This document shows positions 1-7,607 of a stretch of DNA of 25,893 bases, piece after piece (the first letter of the stretch is position 1; every line of letters begins with the position of its first letter). The notes beneath the pieces were generated by a model that was not told the origin of the DNA, did no database searches, and saw nothing but the letters and a program-made list of their open reading frames with translations. The stretch is from Reyranella sp. (lineage in GTDB: Bacteria > Pseudomonadota > Alphaproteobacteria > Reyranellales > Reyranellaceae), in the NCBI GenBank assembly GCA_030679805.1, contig JAUXST010000753.1:1-25893 (forward strand), written 5' to 3'. A program made the position numbers and the translations under genes.

Positions 1-1
1 G

Positions 2-454
2 GAGACGCTCAACCATATCCACCGGGCGCGGCGTGCGCTGGTTGCGTTCCACCGCATCGAATGGGCCGAGCGTGAGACGGTGCTGGCGGTGATGCGGCCC
101 GAAGTGCCGTTCATCATGCCCGAGACGCGCACCTACCTGCGCGACTGCTTCGACCATGCCGTGGCTGTGCTCGATCTGGTCGAGAGCTACCGCGAAATGA
201 CCAACGGCCTGATGGAAGTCTATCTCATGCACTCGTCCAACCGGATGGCCGAGGTCATGAAGACGATGGCCATCATCACGGTATTCTTCATGCCGCTGTC
301 GTTTCTCGCCGGCATCTACGGCATGAACTTCGACCGCGAAGTCGGCAACATGCCCGAACTCGGCTGGTCGTTCGGCTACGAGTGGTTTTGGACGCTCGTC
401 GTGATCATCGTCGGAGGCCTCTTCCTCTGGCTGAAGCGCAAGCGCTGGATATGA
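2..454 (+). CDS. corA: CorA-family Mg2+/divalent cation channel, C-terminal part
   Basis: The gene enters from the left edge and its start is outside the window; about 150 C-terminal residues are present. CorA proteins are pentameric inner-membrane channels for Mg2+ (some for Co2+ or Zn2+). The visible part begins in the long cytoplasmic stalk helix (residues of the type ETLNHIHRARRALV). It then shows the first transmembrane helix ending in YGMNF, the family's GMN selectivity motif, then an acidic periplasmic loop, a second transmembrane helix and the basic tail LKRKRWI. The order stalk, TM1, GMN, loop, TM2, basic end is exactly that of CorA. The next gene starts 10 bases after the stop, so the two could share a transcript. 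Whether it is a Mg2+ importer or a ZntB-like exporter cannot be settled from this fragment. Confidence 0.93.
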   Translation, partial: ETLNHIHRARRALVAFHRIEWAERETVLAVMRPEVPFIMPETRTYLRDCFDHAVAVLDLVESYREMTNGLMEVYLMHSSNRMAEVMKTMAIITVFFMPLSFLAGIYGMNFDREVGNMPELGWSFGYEWFWTLVVIIVGGLFLWLKRKRWI

Positions 455-464
455 GGTTCGCATC

Positions 465-1451
465 GTGACCGCCACCTATAGGATCTTCGGTTCGGAACTG
501 TCGCCCTATTCGGTGAAAGTCCAATCCTTCTTCCGCTACAAGAACCTGCCGCACGAATGGATCCCGCGCTCGCCGGCGGTGCAGGCCGAATTCCAGAAAT
601 ACGCTAAGCTGCCGCTGGTGGTGACGCCGGACGGCGAGGGCGTGCAGGACTCCACGCCGATCCTGGAACGCTTCGAGGCCGCGACACCGGAACCCGCCAT
701 CATTCCCACCGACGCAGCACTCGCCTTCGTCTCGGCGCTGCTGGAGGAGTACGGCGACGAGTGGGGCAACAAGTGGATGTTCCACTATCGCTGGCGCTAT
801 CAGCCCGATGTCTGGGCGACCGCCGAGCGCATCGCCGTTCAGATGGTGGGCGCGCAAGGCCCGCTCGCCGTGGCGCAGGCCCGGGCCGCGGTGGCCGAAC
901 GGATGACCGGCCGGCTAGGCTTCGTCGGCTCCAACGACAAGACGCAGCCGTTGATCGAAGCCTCGTTCAAGCAGGCGCTCGCCCTGCTCGATCGGCACCT
1001 GGCGACACGGCCCTACCTGCTGGGTGGGCGTCCGGCAATGGCCGACTTCGGCCTGTGGGCCCAGTTCTATGAAGCTGCGACCGATCCGACGCCCGGCGCC
1101 ATCATGCGGGCGTCGGCCACCAACGTGATGGCCTGGGTTCAGAGGATGGTCTCGCCCAAGGCCGAGAGCGCGTTTGAAGCGTGGCCGACGCTGGCGGCAA
1201 CGCTCATGCCGCTGCTCAAGGAGGAGGTTGCAGCACTCTTCCTGCCGTGGTCGGTCGCCAACGCCGCGGCGATCGCGGCAGGCAACAAGATCTTTGAAAT
1301 GTCTCTCGGCGGCACGGCCTGGTCGCAGGAGCCGCAGAAATACCATGCGCGCTCGCTGGCCGAGATCCGGCGCAAGTATGCGGCAGCCAAGGACGCACCC
1401 GGTCTGGAAGCGATCCTGGCCGAGAGTGGCTGCCGGGAAGCACTGGAGTGA
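465..1451 (+). CDS. Glutathione S-transferase-like protein
   Basis: This is a 328-residue cytosolic protein starting at GTG 465. The N-terminal 80 residues look like a thioredoxin-fold GST domain: a beta strand YRIFGSELSPYSVKV, where the active-site position has SPYS, then PLVV and a DSTPILERFE segment that resembles the glutathione gamma-glutamyl-binding DST/ES motif. An all-helical domain follows, with the GST C-terminal signature RPYLLGGRPAMADFGLWAQ around residues 183-202. At 328 residues it is longer than a standard GST (about 200-230); the last 100 residues form an extra helical segment of unknown role. It lacks the CxxC of glutaredoxins. Substrate unknown; GST-fold proteins may be transferases, dehalogenases or isomerases. 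Its stop overlaps the next gene's GTG start by four bases (GTGA), implying translational coupling. Confidence 0.85.
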   Translation: MTATYRIFGSELSPYSVKVQSFFRYKNLPHEWIPRSPAVQAEFQKYAKLPLVVTPDGEGVQDSTPILERFEAATPEPAIIPTDAALAFVSALLEEYGDEWGNKWMFHYRWRYQPDVWATAERIAVQMVGAQGPLAVAQARAAVAERMTGRLGFVGSNDKTQPLIEASFKQALALLDRHLATRPYLLGGRPAMADFGLWAQFYEAATDPTPGAIMRASATNVMAWVQRMVSPKAESAFEAWPTLAATLMPLLKEEVAALFLPWSVANAAAIAAGNKIFEMSLGGTAWSQEPQKYHARSLAEIRRKYAAAKDAPGLEAILAESGCREALE

Positions 1452-2340
1452 GCTACGATCTCTACCTGAAGCCACGTCAAGCGGCTCTCAGCAGAGAGGA
1501 ATTCGAGGCCTACTTCCGCGATAGGCGTCACTACGAGACGAGCGCAGGTCAGGCGAACTATTTCAACGACGATACCGGCGTCTATTTCAACTTTGCATGG
1601 ACCGATTCGGCAACGCACGTTGAAGAGGATGGAGAGTTCCATCCCGCCTACTTCAACCTCAACTACTTCCGCCCAAGTTACTTCATTCTGGAAGCGGAAG
1701 GCGAAGTCTCGGCGTTCGTGAAGGCATTCGATCTCGTTGTTCACGACCCTCAGATGCACGGCATGGGAAAAGGCGAGTACGACGTGGCCCTATTGCATTC
1801 CGGTTGGAATGCCGGAAACCAGTCGGCCTACGACATGCTACTCGAGATGCCCGAGCAACGCTCGGGCGTCTTCACTCTGCCCACGGCGATCGTCCGGCAG
1901 GCTTGGCGTTGGAACTATGAACTGGAGGTCCGCCGAGAGAGCGCAGGACCCACCAGATTCGCGCCGCGAATCGTGCTTCTCGAAGTCGAAGGACAAGCTG
2001 GTACGGCGATGGTCTGGGCTGACGGCATACCCTTGGTGGCGATACCTGTGGACTGGTTGATTCTGGCCGGCGACAAACTGTTTCAGCATCGTCCCGACTT
2101 TGCCGGTACGAAGCGTCTCATGCCGTGGGCCGAGGCGATGCAGGTCGTGGCTCCGTTCGTGAAGCAGAGTCCCGATCTCGTCGTCACCTTCGACTACGAC
2201 GAAGCGCCCCCGAAGTGCTCGACATCTTGTTCAAGCTTCCGCCGGAGCTGCGCTCATTGCATGGTTTGCCGCAGGAGAGGGTGCTCGATCGTGAGATGGT
2301 CGAGCGCGCTCTCGCAGCATTGCCGAACGAGCCGCACTGA
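1448..2340 (+). pseudogene. Unrecognised protein gene with a single-base frameshift near 2207-2211
   Basis: I do not recognise the family. The frame from GTG 1448 encodes a plausible soluble protein (MSYDLYLKPRQAALS..., rich in Phe, Tyr and Asp; TGVYFNFAW near residue 40) up to DYDEAPP at about residue 255. Beyond that, the original frame becomes Cys/Ser/Arg-rich and runs on to 2395, over the end of the opposite gene. The neighbouring frame instead carries EVLDILFKLPPELRSLHGLP and onward to a stop at 2340, which looks like the true C-terminus. The switch is at a run of five C (2207-2211); six C would join both halves into one protein of about 297 residues. So this is either a recent one-base deletion or a homopolymer sequencing error. 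Base composition looks less GC-rich than its neighbours, which may hint at acquisition. Read as an intact gene, the alternative is a 315-residue protein with a spurious tail. Confidence 0.72.
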
Positions 2341-2347
2341 TATTGCG

Positions 2348-3094
2348 CTATCGCAAAGACGTCACAATCAGGGTCAGGCCGGAAAGCGTCAGTAACGCGA
2401 GAATGATCAGCCGGAACTGCGCGTCGTCGACCTTGCGGTAGAGCATCAGGCCGATGCGCGCGCCGATCAGCGTCGTCGGCACGGTGATCGCGGCCCAAAT
2501 GAAGAAGGTGCGGTCGAGGAAGCCCGCGACGCCGGCCGAGACGAGGGCGAGCAGCAGGACGCTCATGTTGTAGGGCTGATTGACGCCGCGTTGCTCGTCC
2601 TTGCCGAAGCCGCGCAGCTGCGCCCAGATCGCGGGCGCCGGACCGCTGAGACTGGCCATCCCGCCCATCACGCCGCCGGTGAAGCCGACGACGGCATCGG
2701 CGGCGCGGCCGCCGCCGGTGACAATAGGCGGGCGGCGCACGAACGCCATCCAGCCGCTGTAGAGGATCAGCAGGATCCCCACGCCGATTTTCAGCGGATT
2801 GGGCCGCACGTGTTCCAGCAGCAGCGTGCCGATCGGCACGCCGACCACGCCGGCCGCAAGCATCGGCCAGAGACGCGGCCAGCGCACGCCGCTCCAGATG
2901 CGGGGCAGGGATTGGACGTGGCCCGCGACGCCGCAGAGAGCGGTGAGGGGGGCGGCGGTCAGCGGCGACATCGCCTGCAGCCAGAAGCCCAGCGCCACCA
3001 GCGCATAACCGGTGCCGCTTAACCCGTTCACGAAACCCGCGGCCAGCGCTCCGGCGACGACGATCGCGATGTCGCCGGCGGGCGGCAGGTCCAC
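2348..3094 (-). CDS. TauE/SafE-family membrane permease (probable anion or sulfite exporter)
   Basis: This is a 248-residue integral membrane protein with about eight hydrophobic segments in two homologous halves. The first half opens AGALAAGFVNGLSGTGYALVAL and the second AVVGFTGGVMGGMASLSGPAPAIW; these paired GGxxxGxG-like openings are typical of TauE/SafE (DUF81) permeases. Members export organosulfonates, sulfite, sulfoacetate or other small anions; the substrate here is not visible. It starts at GTG 3094, only four bases after the stop of the glutaryl-CoA dehydrogenase gene upstream on the same strand, so the two are probably cotranscribed and coupled. The functional link to that dehydrogenase is unclear; an organic-acid export role is a guess. 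The gene converges with the frameshifted gene ending at 2340, with only seven bases between the stops. Confidence 0.88.
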   Translation of the reverse strand: MDLPPAGDIAIVVAGALAAGFVNGLSGTGYALVALGFWLQAMSPLTAAPLTALCGVAGHVQSLPRIWSGVRWPRLWPMLAAGVVGVPIGTLLLEHVRPNPLKIGVGILLILYSGWMAFVRRPPIVTGGGRAADAVVGFTGGVMGGMASLSGPAPAIWAQLRGFGKDEQRGVNQPYNMSVLLLALVSAGVAGFLDRTFFIWAAITVPTTLIGARIGLMLYRKVDDAQFRLIILALLTLSGLTLIVTSLR

Positions 3095-3098
3095 CCGG

Positions 3099-4334
3099 CT
3101 AGGCCCCGGAGGAGAAGGCCTGGATGCCGGTCATGGCACGGCCGAGGATCAGCGCGTGCACGTCGTGGGTGCCCTCGTAGGTGTTCACGGCCTCGAGGTT
3201 CATGACGTGGCGGATCACGTGATACTCGTCCGACACGCCATTGCCGCCGTGCATGTCGCGGGCGACGCGGGCGATGTCGAGCGCCTTGCCGCAGTTGTTG
3301 CGCTTGATGAGGGAGATCATCTCCGGCTGGGCGTGTCCCGAATCCTTCAGGCGGCCGACGCGCAGGCAGGCTTGTAGGCCGAGCGCGATCTCGGTTTGCA
3401 TGTCGGCCAGCTTCTTCTGGATGAGCTGGTTGGCGGCCAGCGGCCGACCGAACTGCTTGCGGTCGAGCGTGTAGTTGCGTGCCTGCTTCCAGCAGAATTC
3501 GGCGGCGCCCATGGCGCCCCAGGCGATGCCGTAACGGGCGTTGTTGAGGCAGCCGAACGGCCCGCCGAGGCCGGCGACGTTGGGCAGCATGTTTTCGACC
3601 GGTACCATGACCTCGTCCATCATGATGCCGCCCGTCACCGAGGCGCGCAGGCTGAACTTGCCCTCGATCTTGGGTGTCTCGAGGCCCTTCATGCCGCGTT
3701 CGAGGATGAAGCCGCGGATCGCGCCGCCGTCGAGCTTGGCCCAGATCACCAGCACGTCGGCGATCGGCGAATTGGTGATCCACATCTTGGAGCCTGAGAC
3801 CTTGTAGCCGCCGGGGATCGTCACGGCGCGCGTCTTCATGCCGCCGGGATCGGAACCGTGGTCGGGCTCGGTGAGGCCGAAGCAGCCAACCCATTCGCCG
3901 GTGGCGAGCTTGGGCAGGTACTTCATGCGCTGCTCTTCGGTGCCGTAGGCGTAGATCGGGTGCATGACCAGCGAGGACTGCACGCTCATCGCCGAGCGGT
4001 AGCCCGAATCGACGCGTTCGACCTCGCGGGCGACCAGGCCGTAGGTGGTGTAGTTCGCGCCGGCGCAGCCGTATTTCTCGGGCAGGGTGGAGCCCAGTAG
4101 GCCAAGTGCCCCCATCTCGTTCATGATCTCGCGGTGGAACTTCTCGTGCCGGTTGGCTTCGAGCACGCGCGTCATCAATTTGTCCTGGCAGTAGTCGCGC
4201 GTGGCATCGCGGACCGCGATTTCTTCCTCGGTGAGCTGGTCGTCGAGGAAGAACGGATCCTCCCAATCGAACGGCTTGGCGTCGGCGCTGATGCCCTTGG
4301 CGGCGCTCTTGATCGGTGTTGCGGCGGTGGCCAT
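3099..4334 (-). CDS. gcdH: Glutaryl-CoA dehydrogenase
   Basis: This FAD-dependent cytosolic enzyme oxidises and decarboxylates glutaryl-CoA to crotonyl-CoA in lysine, hydroxylysine and tryptophan breakdown. The 411-residue protein has the full acyl-CoA dehydrogenase fold. It carries the GCDH-specific VDSGYRSAMSVQSSLV segment (Arg113 corresponds to the arginine that binds the substrate carboxylate), the FAD/substrate segment CFGLTEPDHGSDPGG near residues 151-165, and WITNSP. It also has the catalytic Glu387 in YEGTHD, followed by VHALILGRAMTGIQAF, very close to known GCDHs. The start is ATG 4334 because it is preceded by a good Shine-Dalgarno sequence (GAGGAGA, about 4 bases away); an in-frame upstream codon at 4433 would overlap the divergent gene and adds no conserved sequence. 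It is followed four bases later by the TauE/SafE gene and diverges from the GNAT gene at 4426. Confidence 0.96.
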   Translation of the reverse strand: MATAATPIKSAAKGISADAKPFDWEDPFFLDDQLTEEEIAVRDATRDYCQDKLMTRVLEANRHEKFHREIMNEMGALGLLGSTLPEKYGCAGANYTTYGLVAREVERVDSGYRSAMSVQSSLVMHPIYAYGTEEQRMKYLPKLATGEWVGCFGLTEPDHGSDPGGMKTRAVTIPGGYKVSGSKMWITNSPIADVLVIWAKLDGGAIRGFILERGMKGLETPKIEGKFSLRASVTGGIMMDEVMVPVENMLPNVAGLGGPFGCLNNARYGIAWGAMGAAEFCWKQARNYTLDRKQFGRPLAANQLIQKKLADMQTEIALGLQACLRVGRLKDSGHAQPEMISLIKRNNCGKALDIARVARDMHGGNGVSDEYHVIRHVMNLEAVNTYEGTHDVHALILGRAMTGIQAFSSGA

Positions 4335-4425
4335 GTCTTCTCCTCGCTGTCTTGGTCGCGTCTTATCAGGCCGCACCGGCCACGCCAACCTTTGCGGCGA
4401 GGAGGCCTGGCAGTAAAAATCCGTA

Positions 4426-4851
4426 ATGATCATTCGCGAATTTCGGCCTGCCGACCTTTCGGGCGTCGCCGCGCTTCTGGAGCAGCTCGGCTATGAACCT
4501 GGCGAGCGGGAGATCCAGGCCCGGCTCGCCCATCTTGCGAAGGCATCGGACCACTGGGTCAGGGTGGCAGATGTCGATGGAAGGGTTGTCGGCCTGCTGC
4601 ACGTCTATGAGCGGCCGGCACTGGAAAAAGCCCGTGAAGCGGTCGTCCAATCCCTCGTGGTGGACGCGGCCCAGCGCAGCCGCGGCGTAGGTGCGACGCT
4701 GATGCGGGAAGCCGAGCGGTGGGCGCGCGAGCGTGGCCTGCCGGCGGTGGCCTTGTACACGCGCATCGATCGGGACGCGGCGCGCGCCTTCTACGAACGG
4801 CTGGGCTACGGCCTCGTCGCGACGTCGCATCTCATGCGCCGTGAACTGTAG
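4426..4851 (+). CDS. GNAT-family N-acetyltransferase
   Basis: This is a 141-residue single-domain GNAT protein, which would transfer an acetyl group from acetyl-CoA to an amine. It opens with IIREFRPADLSGVAALLEQLGY, the usual GNAT beta1/alpha1. It has the acetyl-CoA pyrophosphate-binding motif A (VVDAAQRSRGVGATLMREAERWA, key residues Q/R-x-x-G-V/A-G around 79-90) and ends with the motif B region FYERLGYGLVATSHLM. Length and motif order are typical. The substrate is not predictable; proteins of this type often act on small molecules or aminoglycoside-like amines. The gene diverges from gcdH with 91 bases between the starts and converges with the ABC ATPase gene, whose stop is six bases from its own. 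There is no strong Shine-Dalgarno sequence immediately before ATG 4426 (a GAGGAGG sequence lies about 20 bases upstream). Confidence 0.9.
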   Translation: MIIREFRPADLSGVAALLEQLGYEPGEREIQARLAHLAKASDHWVRVADVDGRVVGLLHVYERPALEKAREAVVQSLVVDAAQRSRGVGATLMREAERWARERGLPAVALYTRIDRDAARAFYERLGYGLVATSHLMRREL

Positions 4852-4857
4852 GCCGCG

Positions 4858-5697
4858 CTACGAGGACGTCGCGCCGACTGTCCTGCCCGTCAGGGTCCGG
4901 AAAATCTCCAGGTTGAGGCGGCCGAAGGCCTCGGTGGCGCGCAATTCGACGGTACGGGGACGCGGCAGGTCGATCCGCAGGTCCGCCGCGATGCGGCCGG
5001 GGCGGGGCGACATCACGACGACGCGGTCCGAGAGAAACACGGCTTCCGGGAGGGAATGGGTGACGAAGAGCACCGTCTTGCGCGCCTCGCGGGCGAGGTC
5101 GAGCTCGCCCCAGATGCGCAGCAACTCCAGGGCCAAGTCGTCGCGGGTCATGGCGTCGAGCGCGCCGAACGGCTCGTCCATCAGCAGCAGCGGCGGGTCG
5201 AGCAGCAAGGCACGGCAGAGCGAAGCGCGCTGCTGCATGCCGCCGGAGAGTTCGCGCGGCAGCTTGTCAGCGAAGCCGTGCAGCTCGGCCATTTCCAGCA
5301 GTTCGAGGGCGCGACCGCGCAGCGCGCCGGCGTCCTTGCCGGCAAGCTCGGCTGGTAGCAGCACGTTCTCCAGGATGGTCCGCCACTTGAGCAGGATCGG
5401 CGCCTGGAAGACCATGCCGATATCGTCGATCGGCTTCGTCACCCGGCGCCCGGCGACGGAGATCGTTCCGGCGGTGGCCGGCCGCAGCCCAGCCACGATG
5501 CGCAGCAGGGTGGACTTGCCGCAGCCGCTCGGGCCCACCAGCGAGACGAACTCGCCGGCGCCCACCGACATGGATATGCCGGCGAGCGCCTCCACCGGGC
5601 TGCTCGCCGCCTGATACGTCATGCCGACCTTGTCGAGGTCGATCAGCCTGCTGGTCACGCCGGATACGCGGAAGGTCGGATGTCCGTTCGATGTCAA
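4858..5697 (-). CDS. NitT/TauT-type ABC transporter ATP-binding protein
   Basis: This is the ATPase that powers the importer encoded just upstream. Counting from the TTG at 5697 it has 279 residues. It shows Walker A GPSGCGKST (55-63), Q-loop VFQAP (Gln98), ABC signature ELSGGMQQR (149-157), Walker B LLLMDEP (170-176), D-loop GALD and the switch His214 in FVTHS. The SsuB/TauB-like wording and the linked NMT1-type binding protein place it in the NitT/TauT group (substrates such as sulfonates, nitrate, aromatic acids or pyrimidine precursors). The start is uncertain: TTG 5697 overlaps the binding protein stop (TTGA) and would allow coupling, while a GTG at 5658 (VTSRLIDL) also gives a complete domain. 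A much longer upstream reading in the same frame runs antisense-like through the binding protein gene and is not real. Confidence 0.92.
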   Translation of the reverse strand: MTSNGHPTFRVSGVTSRLIDLDKVGMTYQAASSPVEALAGISMSVGAGEFVSLVGPSGCGKSTLLRIVAGLRPATAGTISVAGRRVTKPIDDIGMVFQAPILLKWRTILENVLLPAELAGKDAGALRGRALELLEMAELHGFADKLPRELSGGMQQRASLCRALLLDPPLLLMDEPFGALDAMTRDDLALELLRIWGELDLAREARKTVLFVTHSLPEAVFLSDRVVVMSPRPGRIAADLRIDLPRPRTVELRATEAFGRLNLEIFRTLTGRTVGATSS

Positions 5698-6686
5698 TTC
5701 TTGGGCATCTGCACCAGGGTGTAGAAGTCCTTCGAATAGACATCCTTGCATTCGACCTTCTTGGGCAGGCCCATGTAGGTGTTCACCAGCTCGACCGAGT
5801 CGCACATCTTCTTGTCGTCGATGAAGCCGATTCCGTTCTTGGCATAGCGGTCGGTCTTCATCAGTCCGAGGCCCAGCAACATGTTGGGGGTCATCAGCTC
5901 GACGTCGACCTCGGGTACGCGCTTCTTGAAGATCTCCATCGCCGCCTTCGGATCGGCCATGACATCGCGCCAGCCCATGTAGGAGGCCTCGAGGAAGGCT
6001 TTTAGCACCTGCGGTCGCTCCTTCATCGTCTTGGCGCTGGCGATGATCGACATCGAGTACATGTCGAAGCCGAAGTCGGCCCACTGCATCATCACGACGT
6101 TGCCCTTGCCGGCGGCCTTCTCGTAGAGCGGCAGGCCGGTCGAGTAGTCGCCGACGCCGTCCATGCGCTTCTCGGCGACCGCAGCAATCTTGGCGGCGGG
6201 CTCGATATTGACCCAGGTGACCTTGGACGCATCGATGCCGTTCAGCTTGGCGAAGGCCGGAAAGATCTGGCGTTGGCTGTCGCCCGGAGGGGCGCCCAGC
6301 GTCGCGCCCTCGAGATCCTTAGGCTTGGTGAGGGGCTTGCTCTTGAGGCTGAAGATATTGAGTGGCGTCTTGTCGAAGACCATGCCCACGACCTTGACCG
6401 TAGTGCCACGCGCGGCCGAGGCAATGACCACGGCGGCGTCGGCGAGGCCGGCATCGGCGCGGCCAGTGTCGACCTTGGCGATCGAATCGCCGGAGCCCTT
6501 GGAGTTCTCCAGCGTGACGTCGAGGCCCTTGGCCTTGTAGTAACCCTTGTCGAGCGCTACCCAGTAGGCGGCGTGGTCGCCGACGGCAAACCAGTTCAAT
6601 GCGAAAGTGAACTTCTCCTGGGCCGCGGCCGGCGTCGCGGCAGCGGCGAAGGCGACTGCCAGTACGATGGACGTTCTGCGGAACAT
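5694..6686 (-). CDS. NMT1/THI5-like ABC transporter substrate-binding protein
   Basis: This is a 330-residue periplasmic protein with a Sec signal peptide (MFRRTSIVLAVAFAAAATPAAAQ, likely cleaved near residue 22). The mature part starts KFTFALNWFAVGDHAAYWVALDKGYY, which is the NMT1/THI5-like opening. That is the binding-protein type of the NitT/TauT importers, including those for pyrimidine precursors, sulfonates and aromatic carboxylates. Further features of the fold are the ADAGLADAAVVIASAARG segment and APPGDSQRQIFPAFAKLNG (the phosphate/anion-site loop region). The ligand cannot be assigned. The gene lies between the permease (45 bases upstream) and the ATPase (4-base overlap at its stop), completing a three-gene importer. 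A good Shine-Dalgarno sequence (GGGAGG) precedes ATG 6686. Confidence 0.94.
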   Translation of the reverse strand: MFRRTSIVLAVAFAAAATPAAAQEKFTFALNWFAVGDHAAYWVALDKGYYKAKGLDVTLENSKGSGDSIAKVDTGRADAGLADAAVVIASAARGTTVKVVGMVFDKTPLNIFSLKSKPLTKPKDLEGATLGAPPGDSQRQIFPAFAKLNGIDASKVTWVNIEPAAKIAAVAEKRMDGVGDYSTGLPLYEKAAGKGNVVMMQWADFGFDMYSMSIIASAKTMKERPQVLKAFLEASYMGWRDVMADPKAAMEIFKKRVPEVDVELMTPNMLLGLGLMKTDRYAKNGIGFIDDKKMCDSVELVNTYMGLPKKVECKDVYSKDFYTLVQMPKN

Positions 6687-6731
6687 GACGATCCTCCCTG
6701 ATTGGTGTAATTTGGTCGGTGTGATTTGTGG

Positions 6732-7499
6732 TCAGTCGACGCCTTCGGCCCACGGCGCCCACAGGTGTGCGGCGAGCACGACGGCGCCGTAGAGCGCGAG
6801 TCCGACGGCCGAGATCCAGATCAGCGACGCGAACGCCACCGAGGTGTTCATGCTGCTCTGGGTGGTGACGATGACGTAGCCCAGCCCGCGTTGCGAGGCG
6901 ACGAACTCGCCGACGATGGCGCCGACGACGGCGGCGGTCGCGGTGATCTTGAGCGCGCTCAGGATGTAGGGGAGCGCGTTGGGGATGCGGATCTTCACGA
7001 AGATCTTCCATTTCGGGGCGCTGAAGACACGACCGAGGTCGAGCATGTCGGCCTCGACCTGGCTGAGGCCGACCGCGGTATTGATGACCACGGGAAAAAA
7101 GCCGATCAGCGCGCCCATCAGCATGTTGGGGAAGATGCCGTAGCCCATCCAGATCAGGAACAACGGCGCGATCGCGACCTTGGGCAGGGTGTTGACGAAA
7201 ACCAGGAAGGGCACGAGCGCGTTGGCGAGCAGCGGCGACCAGGCAATCGCAACGCCCAGCGCCACACCGACGCCGGCGGCAAGCACAAAGGCGCCGATGA
7301 TCTCGAACGTCGTCGCCCAGATATGCTGGCCCCACGAAGTGTCGCCGTGCCAGAGCGCGTTCCACACCGAAAGCGGCGCCGGCAGGAGGTATTCTCGGAT
7401 GCCGCCGAAACTGACGGCGGCTTGCCAGCTTGCCAGCAGGAACGCGAACAGTACGAGGGTCGGCCAGTATTGGCGGCTGAGGCCGGCAAATTTCGTCAT
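6732..7499 (-). CDS. NitT/TauT-type ABC transporter permease
   Basis: This is a 255-residue inner-membrane protein of the binding-protein-dependent transport (BPD) permease superfamily, with about six transmembrane helices. After an N-terminal helix (YWPTLVLFAFLLASWQAAVSF) it has the LLPAPLSVWNAL segment seen in SsuC/TauC-like permeases. The cytoplasmic EAA-type loop that contacts the ATPase, VFSAPKWKIFVKIRIPNALPYILS, is at about residues 158-181. It is the first gene of a permease, binding protein, ATPase operon on the minus strand; the permease-first order is less common but seen in alphaproteobacteria. Its start region (7500-7607) faces a divergent catabolic operon and carries a perfect palindrome, so both directions may be controlled there. 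Confidence 0.93.
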   Translation of the reverse strand: MTKFAGLSRQYWPTLVLFAFLLASWQAAVSFGGIREYLLPAPLSVWNALWHGDTSWGQHIWATTFEIIGAFVLAAGVGVALGVAIAWSPLLANALVPFLVFVNTLPKVAIAPLFLIWMGYGIFPNMLMGALIGFFPVVINTAVGLSQVEADMLDLGRVFSAPKWKIFVKIRIPNALPYILSALKITATAAVVGAIVGEFVASQRGLGYVIVTTQSSMNTSVAFASLIWISAVGLALYGAVVLAAHLWAPWAEGVD

Positions 7500-7509
7500 G
7501 CGCGCGGAA

Positions 7510-7527
7510 CGATGAACCTGTTCATCG
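7510..7527. promoter_or_regulatory. Perfect 8+8 bp palindrome between divergent operons (possible operator)
   Basis: CGATGAACCTGTTCATCG has two perfect 8-base arms (CGATGAAC / GTTCATCG) around a 2-base centre. It lies 10 bases upstream of the importer permease start (7499) and about 80 bases before the divergent operon start at 7608. The size and symmetry suit a homodimeric transcription factor. In the minus-strand transcript it could instead fold as a hairpin covering the ribosome-binding region of the permease. No regulator gene is present in the window to pair with it. Confidence 0.4.
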
Positions 7528-7607
7528 CTTTCGTCCCGCTGATATCATGTCCACGCATTCGTTCAGACTGGCGAAGGCGCATTTGCCCGTCAAGGCGAGG
7601 ATCATCG

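Noticed and set aside
2343..2356. Small inverted repeat TTGCG-CTAT-CGCAA between convergent genes
   Set aside because: The stem is only 5 bp, no T-run follows, and it overlaps the TauE/SafE stop codon.
4362..4388. Sigma-70-like promoter for gcdH (TTGGCG, 15 bases, GATAAG)
   Set aside because: The spacer is short and both hexamers are weak; not enough to call.
4858..6084. A 408-residue version of the ABC ATPase
   Set aside because: The extra N-terminus overlaps the substrate-binding protein gene on the same strand in another frame and has no conserved sequence.
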